From contig CAZUGZ010000012.1 of the NCBI GenBank assembly GCA_964620555.1, positions 1 to 50,721 on the forward strand: a stretch of 50,721 nucleotides of DNA, written 5' to 3'. Source of the DNA: JAPOQD01 sp964620555. GTDB taxonomy: Bacteria > Pseudomonadota > Gammaproteobacteria > Pseudomonadales > Halieaceae. A program made the translations under genes and the position numbers. Of this stretch, positions 6,865 to 15,288 are shown piece after piece (the first letter of the stretch is position 1; the number at the start of each line of letters is the position of its first letter). The notes beneath the pieces were generated by a model. It saw only the letters and a list, made by a program, of their open reading frames with translations. It searched no databases and had not been told where the DNA came from.

Positions 6865-9522
6865 TTAGCTGCCGCCACGCACCACCCAGGTACTGTCCTG
6901 GTAGTACGCCTTCCAGCCGGTGGCTTTGCCGTTTACTTCGGTCATGACGTATTGTTCGCGGTTCTTGCGACTGAAACGAATCTGGGTGCGATTGCCGTCT
7001 GCATCGGTAAGCGGTGCCGATAACAAAAAGTTGTACTTGGGATCGAGCGCCGCGCGATGGGGCAGGATTTCATCGACATAGGGAGCCCGGGTCTCCCGTT
7101 TGCGTGGAAACTGGCTGGCAGCCAGGAACAGACCTGCGGCACCGTCACGCAATACGAAGTTGTCATCCACCTTCGTACAGCGCAATTCGGGCATGGGTAC
7201 GGGTTCCATTTTGGGCGGCGCCACATTGCCGTTGCGCAGTAACTTGCGAGTGTTCTTGCAGTCCCTGCCGCTGCAACCGAAATATTTGCCGAAACGGCCA
7301 CTCTTCAATTGCATTTCAGCACCGCACTTGTCGCATTCGAGAGTGGGGCCGTCATACCCCTTGATCTTGAACTGGCCCTGCTCCACCGCGAAACCGGCAC
7401 AGTCCGGGTTGTTACCGCACAAGTGCAATTTGCGCTTTTCGTCAATGAGATAGCTGTCCATGGCGGTATTGCAGAGTCCGCAGCGACGCCGGGTTACCAG
7501 TTGACGGGATTCCGCCTCATCATCGGCATCCTCACTCACTGCCTCGTCGCCCCGGATGAGGTTAAGAGTCGCTTTACAGCGTTCTTTGGGCGGCAGGGCA
7601 TAGCCTGAGCAGCCCAAAAAAACCCCGGTGCTGGCGGTCCGCACCTGCATTGGTCGGCCGCACTGTGTACAGGGAATGTCGATCATGGTCGGTTCGTTGG
7701 GGCGCATGCCAGCCGGCGGTTGTCGTTCCGCTGCCTCGATTTGCCGGGAGAAATCACGATAGAAGTCATCCAACAGGTCGCGCCAGTCGATTTTGCCGGC
7801 GGCCACCTCATCCAGTTTTTCCTCCATGGCCGCGGTAAAACCATAATCCAGCAATTCGCCAAAATTCTCGACCAGGCGCCCGGTGACGATATCGCCCATC
7901 TTTTCGGCGTAGAGACGTTTGTTTTCCAGCCGCACATAGCCACGGTCCTGGATGGTGGAAATAATGGATGCGTAAGTGGAGGGTCGACCGATACCCAGTT
8001 TTTCCATCTCCCGCACCAGGCTGGCCTCGCCGTAACGGCTGGGCGGCTTGGTGAAATGCTGGCTGGGCGACAATTTCAGCAATTTCAAGCTGTCGCCGGG
8101 TTTGAGATCCGGCAGCAGGACATCCTTGCCGCGTGCGCCCAGGGGTCGCAGCACCCTGGTGTATCCGTCAAATTGAAGAATGCGCCCGCTGGCCTGGAGA
8201 CTGTACTCGCCAGCGCTCTCCGCTGTCACGCCGTCCACACTGGCGTGCACCGTAATGCTGGTGGTGAGATAGCGCGCCGGCTGCATCTGGCAGGCAACGA
8301 ACTGACACCAGATCAACTGGTACAGCCGCTGCGCATCGCGTTCCGCCGAGGGCAGCTGCTGGACGCCGACGATCGATGGGCGAATCGCCTCGTGGGCCTC
8401 CTGTGCCCCCTTTTTTGAACGGTAGCTGACGGGTTGATTGGGCAGGTAGGCCGGCGAAAAATTCTGTTTTATGTAGTCGCGACAGGCTGACACCGCAACG
8501 CCGCTGAGGTTGGTGGAATCGGTGCGCATATAGGTGATGTGCCCGGCTTCGTACAGCCGCTGGGCCAGGCCCATGGTTTTTTTGACACTGAAACCTAAAC
8601 GGGTGCTGGCCGCCTGCTGCAGGGTGGAGGTGATAAACGGCGCCGGTGGATTACTGCGAGTGGGTTTGTCCTCCCGTTTGCGGACCTGGTAGTGAGCACC
8701 ACGCAACTCCTCCAGCGCGGCGTGGGCCTGCTCCTCGGTGCGCGGGCGAAATTTTCCACCGTTGTATTTGCGCACCTGCAAGGCGATCTGTTGCTGCTCC
8801 CCGCTTTGGAGTTGCGCTTCCAGTTCCCAGAATTCCTCGGGGACAAAAGCGTGGATTTCCCGTTCCCGTTCGACCAACAGGCGAACCGCCACGGATTGCA
8901 CGCGGCCGGCGGACAGCCCCCTGGCGATCTTGGCCCACAGCAGTGGCGAAAGAATGAAACCTACCAGCCGATCGAGAAACCGCCTCGCCTGCTGGGAGTT
9001 GACTCGTGAGGTGTCCAACCGCCCCGGGTTCCGAAACGCCTCGTCAATGGAAGACCTGGTTATTTCGTTGAAAATTACCCGTTGATAACGTTCCGGGTCG
9101 CCGCCGATCGCCTCCCGCAAATGCCAGGCGATCGCTTCTCCCTCACGATCGAGATCAGTGGCGAGGTAGATGGCATCCGCGGACCTGGCCAGTTTCTTCA
9201 GTTCGGCGACCACCTTTTCCTTGCCGGGAAGCACCTGATAATTCGCGGCCCAACCATTGTCTGGATCAATGCCCATGGTCTTGATCAGCGCGGCGCGATT
9301 TTTTTCCTTGCGGTAGGCGTCCTTTTCTTCGGGTGACATTTTGCGCGTCAACGCGGCCTGCCGGGCTCGCTGTTTCGGATCCAGGGTCGATTTGCCACTA
9401 CCCTTGGTCGGCAAATCACGAATATGGCCCACACTGGATTTCACCAGGTAACCGGAACCCAGGTACTTGTTGATTGTCCTCGCCTTGGCAGGTGATTCGA
9501 CTATGACCAGTGATTTGCCCAT
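6865..9522 (-). CDS. topA: DNA topoisomerase I (type IA)
   Basis: Relaxes negative supercoils behind transcription complexes. The 885-residue product begins with the TOPRIM motif VIVESPAKA and has the acidic metal site ATDLDREGEAIAW. The catalytic Tyr331 is in ITYMRTDSTNL. Three zinc-ribbon repeats follow in the C-terminal third (CTQCGRPMQV, CGLCNTAMDS and CDKCGAEMQL, each with a second cysteine pair), and a basic tail ends the protein. Length and domain order match E. coli TopA. The ATG is preceded by AGGAAAT. The gene starts 72 bp downstream of the next leftward gene and may share its transcript. Confidence 0.97.
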   Translation of the reverse strand: MGKSLVIVESPAKARTINKYLGSGYLVKSSVGHIRDLPTKGSGKSTLDPKQRARQAALTRKMSPEEKDAYRKEKNRAALIKTMGIDPDNGWAANYQVLPGKEKVVAELKKLARSADAIYLATDLDREGEAIAWHLREAIGGDPERYQRVIFNEITRSSIDEAFRNPGRLDTSRVNSQQARRFLDRLVGFILSPLLWAKIARGLSAGRVQSVAVRLLVEREREIHAFVPEEFWELEAQLQSGEQQQIALQVRKYNGGKFRPRTEEQAHAALEELRGAHYQVRKREDKPTRSNPPAPFITSTLQQAASTRLGFSVKKTMGLAQRLYEAGHITYMRTDSTNLSGVAVSACRDYIKQNFSPAYLPNQPVSYRSKKGAQEAHEAIRPSIVGVQQLPSAERDAQRLYQLIWCQFVACQMQPARYLTTSITVHASVDGVTAESAGEYSLQASGRILQFDGYTRVLRPLGARGKDVLLPDLKPGDSLKLLKLSPSQHFTKPPSRYGEASLVREMEKLGIGRPSTYASIISTIQDRGYVRLENKRLYAEKMGDIVTGRLVENFGELLDYGFTAAMEEKLDEVAAGKIDWRDLLDDFYRDFSRQIEAAERQPPAGMRPNEPTMIDIPCTQCGRPMQVRTASTGVFLGCSGYALPPKERCKATLNLIRGDEAVSEDADDEAESRQLVTRRRCGLCNTAMDSYLIDEKRKLHLCGNNPDCAGFAVEQGQFKIKGYDGPTLECDKCGAEMQLKSGRFGKYFGCSGRDCKNTRKLLRNGNVAPPKMEPVPMPELRCTKVDDNFVLRDGAAGLFLAASQFPRKRETRAPYVDEILPHRAALDPKYNFLLSAPLTDADGNRTQIRFSRKNREQYVMTEVNGKATGWKAYYQDSTWVVRGGS

Positions 9523-9594
9523 GATTTCCTAGGTGTCCGCGAAAAAAAGGCGATATATAAGACCCAATTTCATCACGGTCAAGGAAAAACGGAA

Positions 9595-10050
9595 TCAGCC
9601 GTACTGTTTGGTCGTGGCAAAGGCCAGCAAAATTGCCTCCAGTGCCTGTTTGATTCGCTGAATGTCCTCGTTGGAGCCGCGTTCATCCCAGAACGCCGCG
9701 ACCTGTTCCGGTGCCAGCAGCAGGTGGCTGACACCACCGGGAAGGTTCGCCAGCATTCGCGCCGGCAGGGCCTCAGAGAGCGGGTCCAGGTGCTGCCATT
9801 CACCACCGTTATTGCGGTAACCACCGACCACCCGCAGGCACTGCCCTGCCGCTACCGGCAAACTGTAACATGCCACCAGCCCCTGCTCCCCGGCGGCACC
9901 GGGCGGAACGCACAGTTGCACCCGCAAGCCCGCCAGGGCCGCCATCTGGCGCAATCGGACCACCTGCCGCTGCCTGCGGGTAGGCAGCAGGGCCAGTAGT
10001 GGTGACAGGGCCAGAAAGACGATGAAGATGATCAGCAACCAGGTGGGCAT
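9595..10050 (-). CDS. Single-pass inner-membrane protein, unknown function
   Basis: A 151-residue protein with one N-terminal membrane segment (LLIIFIVFLALSPLLALL), then a basic patch (PTRRQRQ) and a soluble domain. The topology would be N-out with the body in the cytoplasm. A C-terminal region (PEQVAAFWDERGSNEDIQRIKQ) looks helical. ATG 10050 places the membrane segment right after the start. An upstream ATG at 10104 would add a hydrophilic extension and is less likely. I do not recognise the family. Its position just upstream of topA is shared with uncharacterised membrane proteins in some relatives. Confidence 0.7.
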   Translation of the reverse strand: MPTWLLIIFIVFLALSPLLALLPTRRQRQVVRLRQMAALAGLRVQLCVPPGAAGEQGLVACYSLPVAAGQCLRVVGGYRNNGGEWQHLDPLSEALPARMLANLPGGVSHLLLAPEQVAAFWDERGSNEDIQRIKQALEAILLAFATTKQYG

Positions 10051-10157
10051 GGATTCCCCGAGTTTGTTGGTCCGGGTCGGAGGATGGGTTCCCGTTTCCC
10101 CCAACTATGCTATAAGCTATCGCCATGGTGCAAACCCGACCCCGGAGGGAGGACACC

Positions 10158-10592
10158 GTGAGCGACTACACCAAGCTGCTGCTGGCGGTAGACTTGAGCG
10201 ATGAGTCAAAAGCCGTTGCGGCCCGCGCCATGGCCCTGCGTGGCGCCTACCAGGCGGACCTGCACATGGTCCACGTCATCGAGCCTCTGAACTTTGCCTA
10301 CGGCGGTGATATCCCCATGGATTTCTCCGGCATACAGGAAGAAATTCACCAGCAGGCCAAAGCCCAGTTACTGCGCTACGGAACAGAATTCGGGATCGAC
10401 CAGGACTGCCAGCACATCCTCCTGGGGCGCCCAGAAGTGGAAATTCACAATTTGGCGGAGCAGTTGAAAGTTGACCTGATCGTCATTGGCAGCCATGGCC
10501 GTTACGGTTTCGCGTTGTTGATGGGCTCTACTGCCAACGCTGTGCTCCATGGCGCCGGCTGCGATGTCCTGGCAGTCAGGGTGGGCAGTTGA
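10158..10592 (+). CDS. uspA: Universal stress protein (UspA family)
   Basis: A 144-residue cytoplasmic protein of the single-domain Usp fold. It starts with the beta strand LLLAVDLSDES, contains HMVHVIEP, and ends with the ATP-binding pattern G-x2-G-x9-G-S in GSHGRYGFALLMGS. That pattern makes it an ATP-binding Usp. The start is GTG 10158, preceded by GGAGGGAGGA, a very strong ribosome site. The longer frame from 10125 is rejected. Its last 17 bp overlap the end of the convergent glutaredoxin-like gene. Confidence 0.9.
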   Translation: MSDYTKLLLAVDLSDESKAVAARAMALRGAYQADLHMVHVIEPLNFAYGGDIPMDFSGIQEEIHQQAKAQLLRYGTEFGIDQDCQHILLGRPEVEIHNLAEQLKVDLIVIGSHGRYGFALLMGSTANAVLHGAGCDVLAVRVGS

Positions 10593-10875
10593 ACTCGGGA
10601 GCGGCGCCGGTCAGAAATTCTCGCAACTGGCTGGCATCAAACGGCCAGGCCAGCTCGGGGCCATCAGCACCGGCCGACAGCTTGAGCACCGGGATCGTCA
10701 ATCGGTAACGCTGCCACAACTCCTCGTCCCCGGCGATGTCAACGGTCTTCATGCGCCAGCCCAGCGCCTGCCAGGGCCGCACCAACTCGGCGGCCAGTTT
10801 GCACAAATGGCAGGCACTGGTGCTGTAGAGAGTCAGTTCAGTAATCGTAACCGCTCTCGTTGTGCAGCGCGACAT
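10576..10875 (-). CDS. Glutaredoxin-like protein (DUF836 type)
   Basis: A small thioredoxin-fold protein with the motif YSTSACHLC, a CHLC dithiol at the start of the first helix, the cis-Pro strand TIPVLKL, and a C-terminal helix (DASQLREFLTG). It probably handles thiol redox or glutathione exchange, but no substrate can be inferred. The start is uncertain. In-frame ATGs at 10875 and 10884 lie inside the 3' end of amt. The family usually begins two or three residues before LTLYST, where this frame offers only an ATT codon near 10846. The gene overlaps amt at its start and uspA at its end. Confidence 0.75.
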   Translation of the reverse strand: MSRCTTRAVTITELTLYSTSACHLCKLAAELVRPWQALGWRMKTVDIAGDEELWQRYRLTIPVLKLSAGADGPELAWPFDASQLREFLTGAAPEFNCPP

Positions 10876-12055
10876 CCAGGCCATTGGTTTCCACTTCTTC
10901 GGAAACGCGCAGTGGTGTGATCAAGCCAACCAGCTTCAGGATCAACCAGGTCGCAAAGGCTGTGTACAGCACCACTGCCACGACGCCGGTCAATTGCACC
11001 AGTAGCTGATCGCCAATACCCACCCCCGCGGACAGACCCTGCCCACTGAGCAGACCCAGTTCGGAACTGGCAAAGATGCCGGTGGCAAGAGTGCCCAGCA
11101 TCCCGCCCACTCCGTGTACCGGAAATACGTCCAGGGAATCATCGATCTTGAAACGTTTCTTGACGGCCAGGGTGGCGTAGAAACAGACGATGCCGGCGCT
11201 GATACCGATCAACAGGGCACCACCGGGCCCGACGAAACCGGAGGCTGGAGTGATCGTTCCCAATCCCGCTACCATGCCGGTGGCGGCGCCCAGGGCGCTG
11301 GGTTTTCCGTACTTGATCCACTCTATGCTCAACCAGGTAAAGGCACCGGCAGCGGCGGACAAATGGGTCACCAGCATGGCCATGCCGGCGTCACCGTTGG
11401 CGGCCAAAGCGCTGCCGGCATTGAATCCAAACCAGCCTACCCAGAGCATGCAGGCGCCGGCGAACGCCAGTGTCATACTGTGCGGCGGCATCGCCCTTTC
11501 ACCAAAACCGTTGCGATTGCCGATCACCAGGGCGCAAACCAGGGCAGATACCCCGGCAGTGATGTGCACCACGGTGCCGCCGGCGAAATCCATCAATCCC
11601 ATCTGCTGCAGCCAGCCTCCGCCCCACACCCAGTGAGTTATCGGGGAATACACCACCAGCAACCATAGGGCGGAGAAAATCATTACCGCCGAAAAACGGG
11701 TGCGTTCGGCAAACCCTCCTATGATCAGGGCCGGAGTGATGATGGCGAAGGTCAGTTGAAACATGACAAATAGAGGTTCGGGTATGGTACCGCTGAGGGA
11801 ACCTTCGCCGACTCCCGCCAACAGGGCCTTGCTGGTATCACCCAACCAGGCGGAACCCTCACCAAACGCCAGACTGTAACCCAACAGGAACCAGATGATT
11901 GAAACCAGGCAGGCGATGCCAAAACACTGCATCAATACCGACAATATATTTTTTGAGCGCACCAGGCCGCCATAGAACAATGCCAGGCCCGGCAACGTCA
12001 TGAACAGCACCAGCGCTGTGGATGTGAGTAACCAGGAAGTATCCGCCCCGTTCAT
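10838..12055 (-). CDS. amt: Ammonium transporter (Amt family)
   Basis: A 405-residue polytopic inner-membrane channel that takes up ammonium. The sequence has about eleven hydrophobic segments and signature blocks FYGGLVRSKN, DFAGGTVVHITAG and FGFNAGSAL. The conserved pore His is seen in VHITAG, and a second in FPVHGVGG. It starts at the methionine directly followed by membrane segment 1 with no signal peptide, and GAGGGG lies upstream. glnK, the PII gene normally next to amt, is not present on either side. A divergent IclR regulator is upstream and a glutaredoxin-like gene overlaps the 3' end. Confidence 0.95.
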   Translation of the reverse strand: MNGADTSWLLTSTALVLFMTLPGLALFYGGLVRSKNILSVLMQCFGIACLVSIIWFLLGYSLAFGEGSAWLGDTSKALLAGVGEGSLSGTIPEPLFVMFQLTFAIITPALIIGGFAERTRFSAVMIFSALWLLVVYSPITHWVWGGGWLQQMGLMDFAGGTVVHITAGVSALVCALVIGNRNGFGERAMPPHSMTLAFAGACMLWVGWFGFNAGSALAANGDAGMAMLVTHLSAAAGAFTWLSIEWIKYGKPSALGAATGMVAGLGTITPASGFVGPGGALLIGISAGIVCFYATLAVKKRFKIDDSLDVFPVHGVGGMLGTLATGIFASSELGLLSGQGLSAGVGIGDQLLVQLTGVVAVVLYTAFATWLILKLVGLITPLRVSEEVETNGLDVALHNESGYDY

Positions 12056-12224
12056 CTTGATGGTCCCCTCGTATTGGTTGAAGATCTATCGAATCTGCCA
12101 AGAGTACTGAATATTTCACCATCCGGACAAGCGAATTGATGAAAAATCCTCGTCCAGTGGTGTTGAATTGAATCGAATAAAGGCAGTATGATAGCCGAAA
12201 AGTTCAACAAGTCATACTCGATTT

Positions 12225-13127
12225 ATGGCCTTGTTCTCTCAACCCACAGCCCGGGCTCTCGCCATCCTCGACCTGTTGATGGCCAATCCCAATCAGGCTT
12301 TTGGTTTGACCGAGATGACGCGCCGCCTCAATCTCAACAAGGCGACCTGTCACGCCATCCTCACCACCATGTCCAGCTACGGCTACCTGGTGCAGCACCC
12401 CAAGACCAGGGCCTACCGGCTCGGGCCTTCCATCATTGCCGCCGGCAATGCCGCCTTTTCGCAATTTCCCGTGCTCGAATATGCCCGCCCCGAACTGGAG
12501 AATCTGGAAGATGAATTGGGCGTGAGTTTTGGCGTAACCGGGCGTACCAGCACCCAACTGGTATTGCTGGCCCTGTACGGCTCCGCCGGCGATTTGATCA
12601 GCCAGTTTCAATTGGGGCTGCGCCTGCCCAACAGCGCACCGCTGGGGGCGTCCTTTGTCGCCTGGGCACCGGCCAAATTCCTGGAAGAGTGGCTCAGCCG
12701 CGCTCACCAGGCGCTGGGAGAATACCATGAGCAGTTGGACCGGCGGCTGCGTACATCCGTGATTTCCATCCGCGAACGTGGTTACGAGGTGGTGCTCAGG
12801 ACCCGGGCCGAAGAAGAATTACACCGTCATCTGGAAGAAATACAGAGCGCCAGGAATCTCAAGGATCTCGAAGAGATCACCAAACAGTACCAGCGCAATG
12901 TATGCGAGGAACAGTTCCATCTCGACCACTTTGAATCCAGCTCCCGCTACCAGATCAGTTCCATCAACGTTCCCGTATTTGCCCTCAGGAAACTGCCCGC
13001 CCTGTCCTTCTCGGCAGGCTCCCTGCGCCAATCGACCAGCGGCGCCGAAATCGAGCATATCGCCCAGTGCATGCGCCGAGCCGCCAAGCGGGTCACCGAT
13101 AAGGCCCGTTTCCGGCACCCCCAGTGA
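12225..13127 (+). CDS. IclR-family transcriptional regulator
   Basis: A 300-residue regulator with an N-terminal winged helix-turn-helix (ARALAILDLLMAN, GLTEMTRRLNLNKATCHAIL, YGYLVQHPKTRAYRLG) and a C-terminal GAF-like effector domain. The pattern ALAILDLL...AYRLG is the standard IclR N-terminus. Effector-domain conservation is weaker, with an extended helical insert near residues 170-230, so the ligand cannot be guessed. It is divergent from amt, and its stop is separated by one base from the stop of the convergent VWA gene. No ribosome site is obvious. Whether it controls amt is untested inference. Confidence 0.85.
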   Translation: MALFSQPTARALAILDLLMANPNQAFGLTEMTRRLNLNKATCHAILTTMSSYGYLVQHPKTRAYRLGPSIIAAGNAAFSQFPVLEYARPELENLEDELGVSFGVTGRTSTQLVLLALYGSAGDLISQFQLGLRLPNSAPLGASFVAWAPAKFLEEWLSRAHQALGEYHEQLDRRLRTSVISIRERGYEVVLRTRAEEELHRHLEEIQSARNLKDLEEITKQYQRNVCEEQFHLDHFESSSRYQISSINVPVFALRKLPALSFSAGSLRQSTSGAEIEHIAQCMRRAAKRVTDKARFRHPQ

Positions 13128-13128
13128 G

Positions 13129-14304
13129 TCATTTTGAAAGGTAGGTCATCCCCTGTTCCAGGCCCTTCAGGTTGAGGGGGTACATGTGCCCTCCGAGAAG
13201 CTGGTTGGTGATGGTGATGGACTGGGTGTATTCCCACTCCTCTTCGGGTACCGGGTTGATCCATATCACCTTGTCGTAGGTGTCGGACAGGCGCCGCATC
13301 CATTGTTCGCCCGCCTCCTCGTTCCAGTATTCCACACTGCCACCGGGTTGCACTATCTCATAGGGGGACATGGATGCGTCCCCCACCAGCACCACTTTGT
13401 AATCGTGGGCGTACTTGTGCATGATATCCAGTAACGGAGTGCGTTCGTGATGGCGCCGTATATTGTTCTTCCACACGGATTCGTAGATGAAGTTGTGGAA
13501 ATAAAAATATTCCATGTGCTTGAATTCGGTGCGGGCCGCCGAGAATAATTCCTCGCAGATTTTCACGTGGGGACTCATGGAGCCACCCACATCAAAAAAC
13601 AGCAAAACCTTGACGGCATTGTGGCGCTCGGGCACCAACTTGATATCCAGCAAGCCGGCATTGCGCGCCGTGGAACGGATGGTGTCGTCCAGGTCCAATT
13701 GCTCGGCGGCGCCGGTACGGGCAAAGCGGCGCAGACGGCGGAGTGCCAGTTTGATATTGCGCACCCCCAATTCGACAGAATCATCCAGATTCGCGAAATC
13801 CCGCTTCTCCCACACTTTGACCGCCTTCCGATTCCCGCCGTTGGGGCCCACCCGGATACCCTCGGGGTGGTATCCCTCCTGGCCGAAGGGAGATGTGCCA
13901 CCGGTCCCGATCCATTTGTTGCCACCCTGGTGGCGCTGCTTCTGCTCCTGCAGACGCTTCTTGAATTCTTCGATCAGTTTTTCCAGCCCCCCCAGGGATT
14001 CAATCCGGGCCTTGTCCTCCTCACTGAGACTGCGCATGAATTCACTGCGCAACCAGTCATCCGGAATCAACATTTCAATGATGTCGTCGAGGGCCTCCAG
14101 ATCCTGAAAATGCAAGCCAAAGGCGCGGTCGAAGCGATCAAAGTATTTCTCGTCCTTGACCAGGCAGGCGCGGGCGAGATAGTAGAATTCATCCATGTCG
14201 ACAAACGCCAGTTGCCGTTTGAGGCCTTCCACGAGATCCAGTAACTCGCGACTGGTCACCGGCACACCAGCCTCGCGCAGGCCCTGGAAAAAGCTGATTA
14301 ACAT
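13129..14304 (-). CDS. VWA-domain protein, CoxE-like
   Basis: A 391-residue cytoplasmic protein with a C-terminal von Willebrand A domain. The MIDAS motif is DVGGSMS starting at Asp238, so the usual DxSxS has Gly in place of the first Ser. The N-terminal half is helical and charged (LEKLIEEFKKRLQEQKQRHQ). It pairs with the MoxR ATPase 39 bp upstream on the same strand, and MoxR/VWA pairs act as chaperones that insert cofactors or remodel complexes. The target here is unknown. Start ATG 14304 gives MLISFFQGLREAGVPV. An ATG 18 bp upstream is possible but adds unconserved residues. Confidence 0.88.
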   Translation of the reverse strand: MLISFFQGLREAGVPVTSRELLDLVEGLKRQLAFVDMDEFYYLARACLVKDEKYFDRFDRAFGLHFQDLEALDDIIEMLIPDDWLRSEFMRSLSEEDKARIESLGGLEKLIEEFKKRLQEQKQRHQGGNKWIGTGGTSPFGQEGYHPEGIRVGPNGGNRKAVKVWEKRDFANLDDSVELGVRNIKLALRRLRRFARTGAAEQLDLDDTIRSTARNAGLLDIKLVPERHNAVKVLLFFDVGGSMSPHVKICEELFSAARTEFKHMEYFYFHNFIYESVWKNNIRRHHERTPLLDIMHKYAHDYKVVLVGDASMSPYEIVQPGGSVEYWNEEAGEQWMRRLSDTYDKVIWINPVPEEEWEYTQSITITNQLLGGHMYPLNLKGLEQGMTYLSK

Positions 14305-14343
14305 AGGGAACCTCTGATCCATTCCATGGCGCTTCTGCGTGCC

Positions 14344-15189
14344 CTAGCGCGTTTCCCGGCGGTGCATGAAAGCCAGCCGCTCCAGTAAATGCACATCCTG
14401 TTCGTTTTTCAGCAGTGCGCCGTAAAGAGGGGGAATGGCCTTGCTGGGGTCCCGTTCCTTCAACACTTCATCGGGGATGTCATCGGACATCAACAGTTTG
14501 AGCCAATCGATCAATTCGGAGGTGGAGGGTTTCTTCTTGAGGCCGGGAATACTGCGCACATCAAAGAACACTTCCATGGCCTCCTGCACCAGGTCCTGCG
14601 CGATACCGGGGTAGTGAACTTCCACGATTCGCTGCATGGTGTCGCGGTCCGGAAAATTGATGTAGTGAAAGAAACAACGTCGCAGAAAGGCATCGGGAAG
14701 TTCTTTTTCGTTGTTACTGGTGATGATCACTACCGGGCGGTGTCTGGCCTGAACGGTTTCCCCGGTCTCATAGACATGAAACTCCATGCGGTCCAATTCC
14801 ACCAGCAGATCATTGGGAAACTCGATATCGGCCTTGTCTACCTCGTCGATCAACACCACCACTTGCCGATCACTGCTAAAAGCCTCCCACAACTTGCCGC
14901 GCTTGATGTAGTTGGCGATGTCGTGAACCTTTTCGTCTCCGAGTTGGGAATCACGCAACCTGGATACCGCATCGTATTCGTACAGTCCCTGTTGTGCCTT
15001 GGTGGTCGATTTGATGTGCCATTCGATCAGAGGCATGCCCAGAGCCTCCGCCACCTCCACAGCCAGCATGGTTTTCCCGGTGCCGGGCTCACCCTTGATC
15101 AGGAGCGGCCGTTGCAGGGTAACCGAGGCGTTGACCGCCATTCGCAGGTCGTCCGTGGCCACATAACGTTCGGTTCCTTTAAATTTCAT
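14344..15189 (-). CDS. MoxR-family AAA+ ATPase
   Basis: A 281-residue AAA+ protein with Walker A GEPGTGKT (33-40), Walker B VVVLIDEVDKAD, sensor-1 ITSNNEKELP and the arginine-finger region FLRRCFFHY. That order and length mark the MoxR family. It would hydrolyse ATP to drive conformational work with its VWA partner, the next gene. No structural operon such as cox or mox genes flanks the pair, so this is the stand-alone type common in gammaproteobacteria. The 99 bp after its start (15190-15288) contain no gene. Confidence 0.92.
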   Translation of the reverse strand: MKFKGTERYVATDDLRMAVNASVTLQRPLLIKGEPGTGKTMLAVEVAEALGMPLIEWHIKSTTKAQQGLYEYDAVSRLRDSQLGDEKVHDIANYIKRGKLWEAFSSDRQVVVLIDEVDKADIEFPNDLLVELDRMEFHVYETGETVQARHRPVVIITSNNEKELPDAFLRRCFFHYINFPDRDTMQRIVEVHYPGIAQDLVQEAMEVFFDVRSIPGLKKKPSTSELIDWLKLLMSDDIPDEVLKERDPSKAIPPLYGALLKNEQDVHLLERLAFMHRRETR

Positions 15190-15288
15190 AGTGCCTCACT
15201 CGATGGAATTCAAATCAGCGTGCGAGCCTACTGATAGCGGCCGCAACACGCAACAGCAGTTAGTCCCGGGGCGCAACGCAGCCGGTTT

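Noticed and set aside
12056..12224. Sigma-54 promoter for amt
   Set aside because: A TTGGCA is present, but no GC doublet with correct spacing follows.
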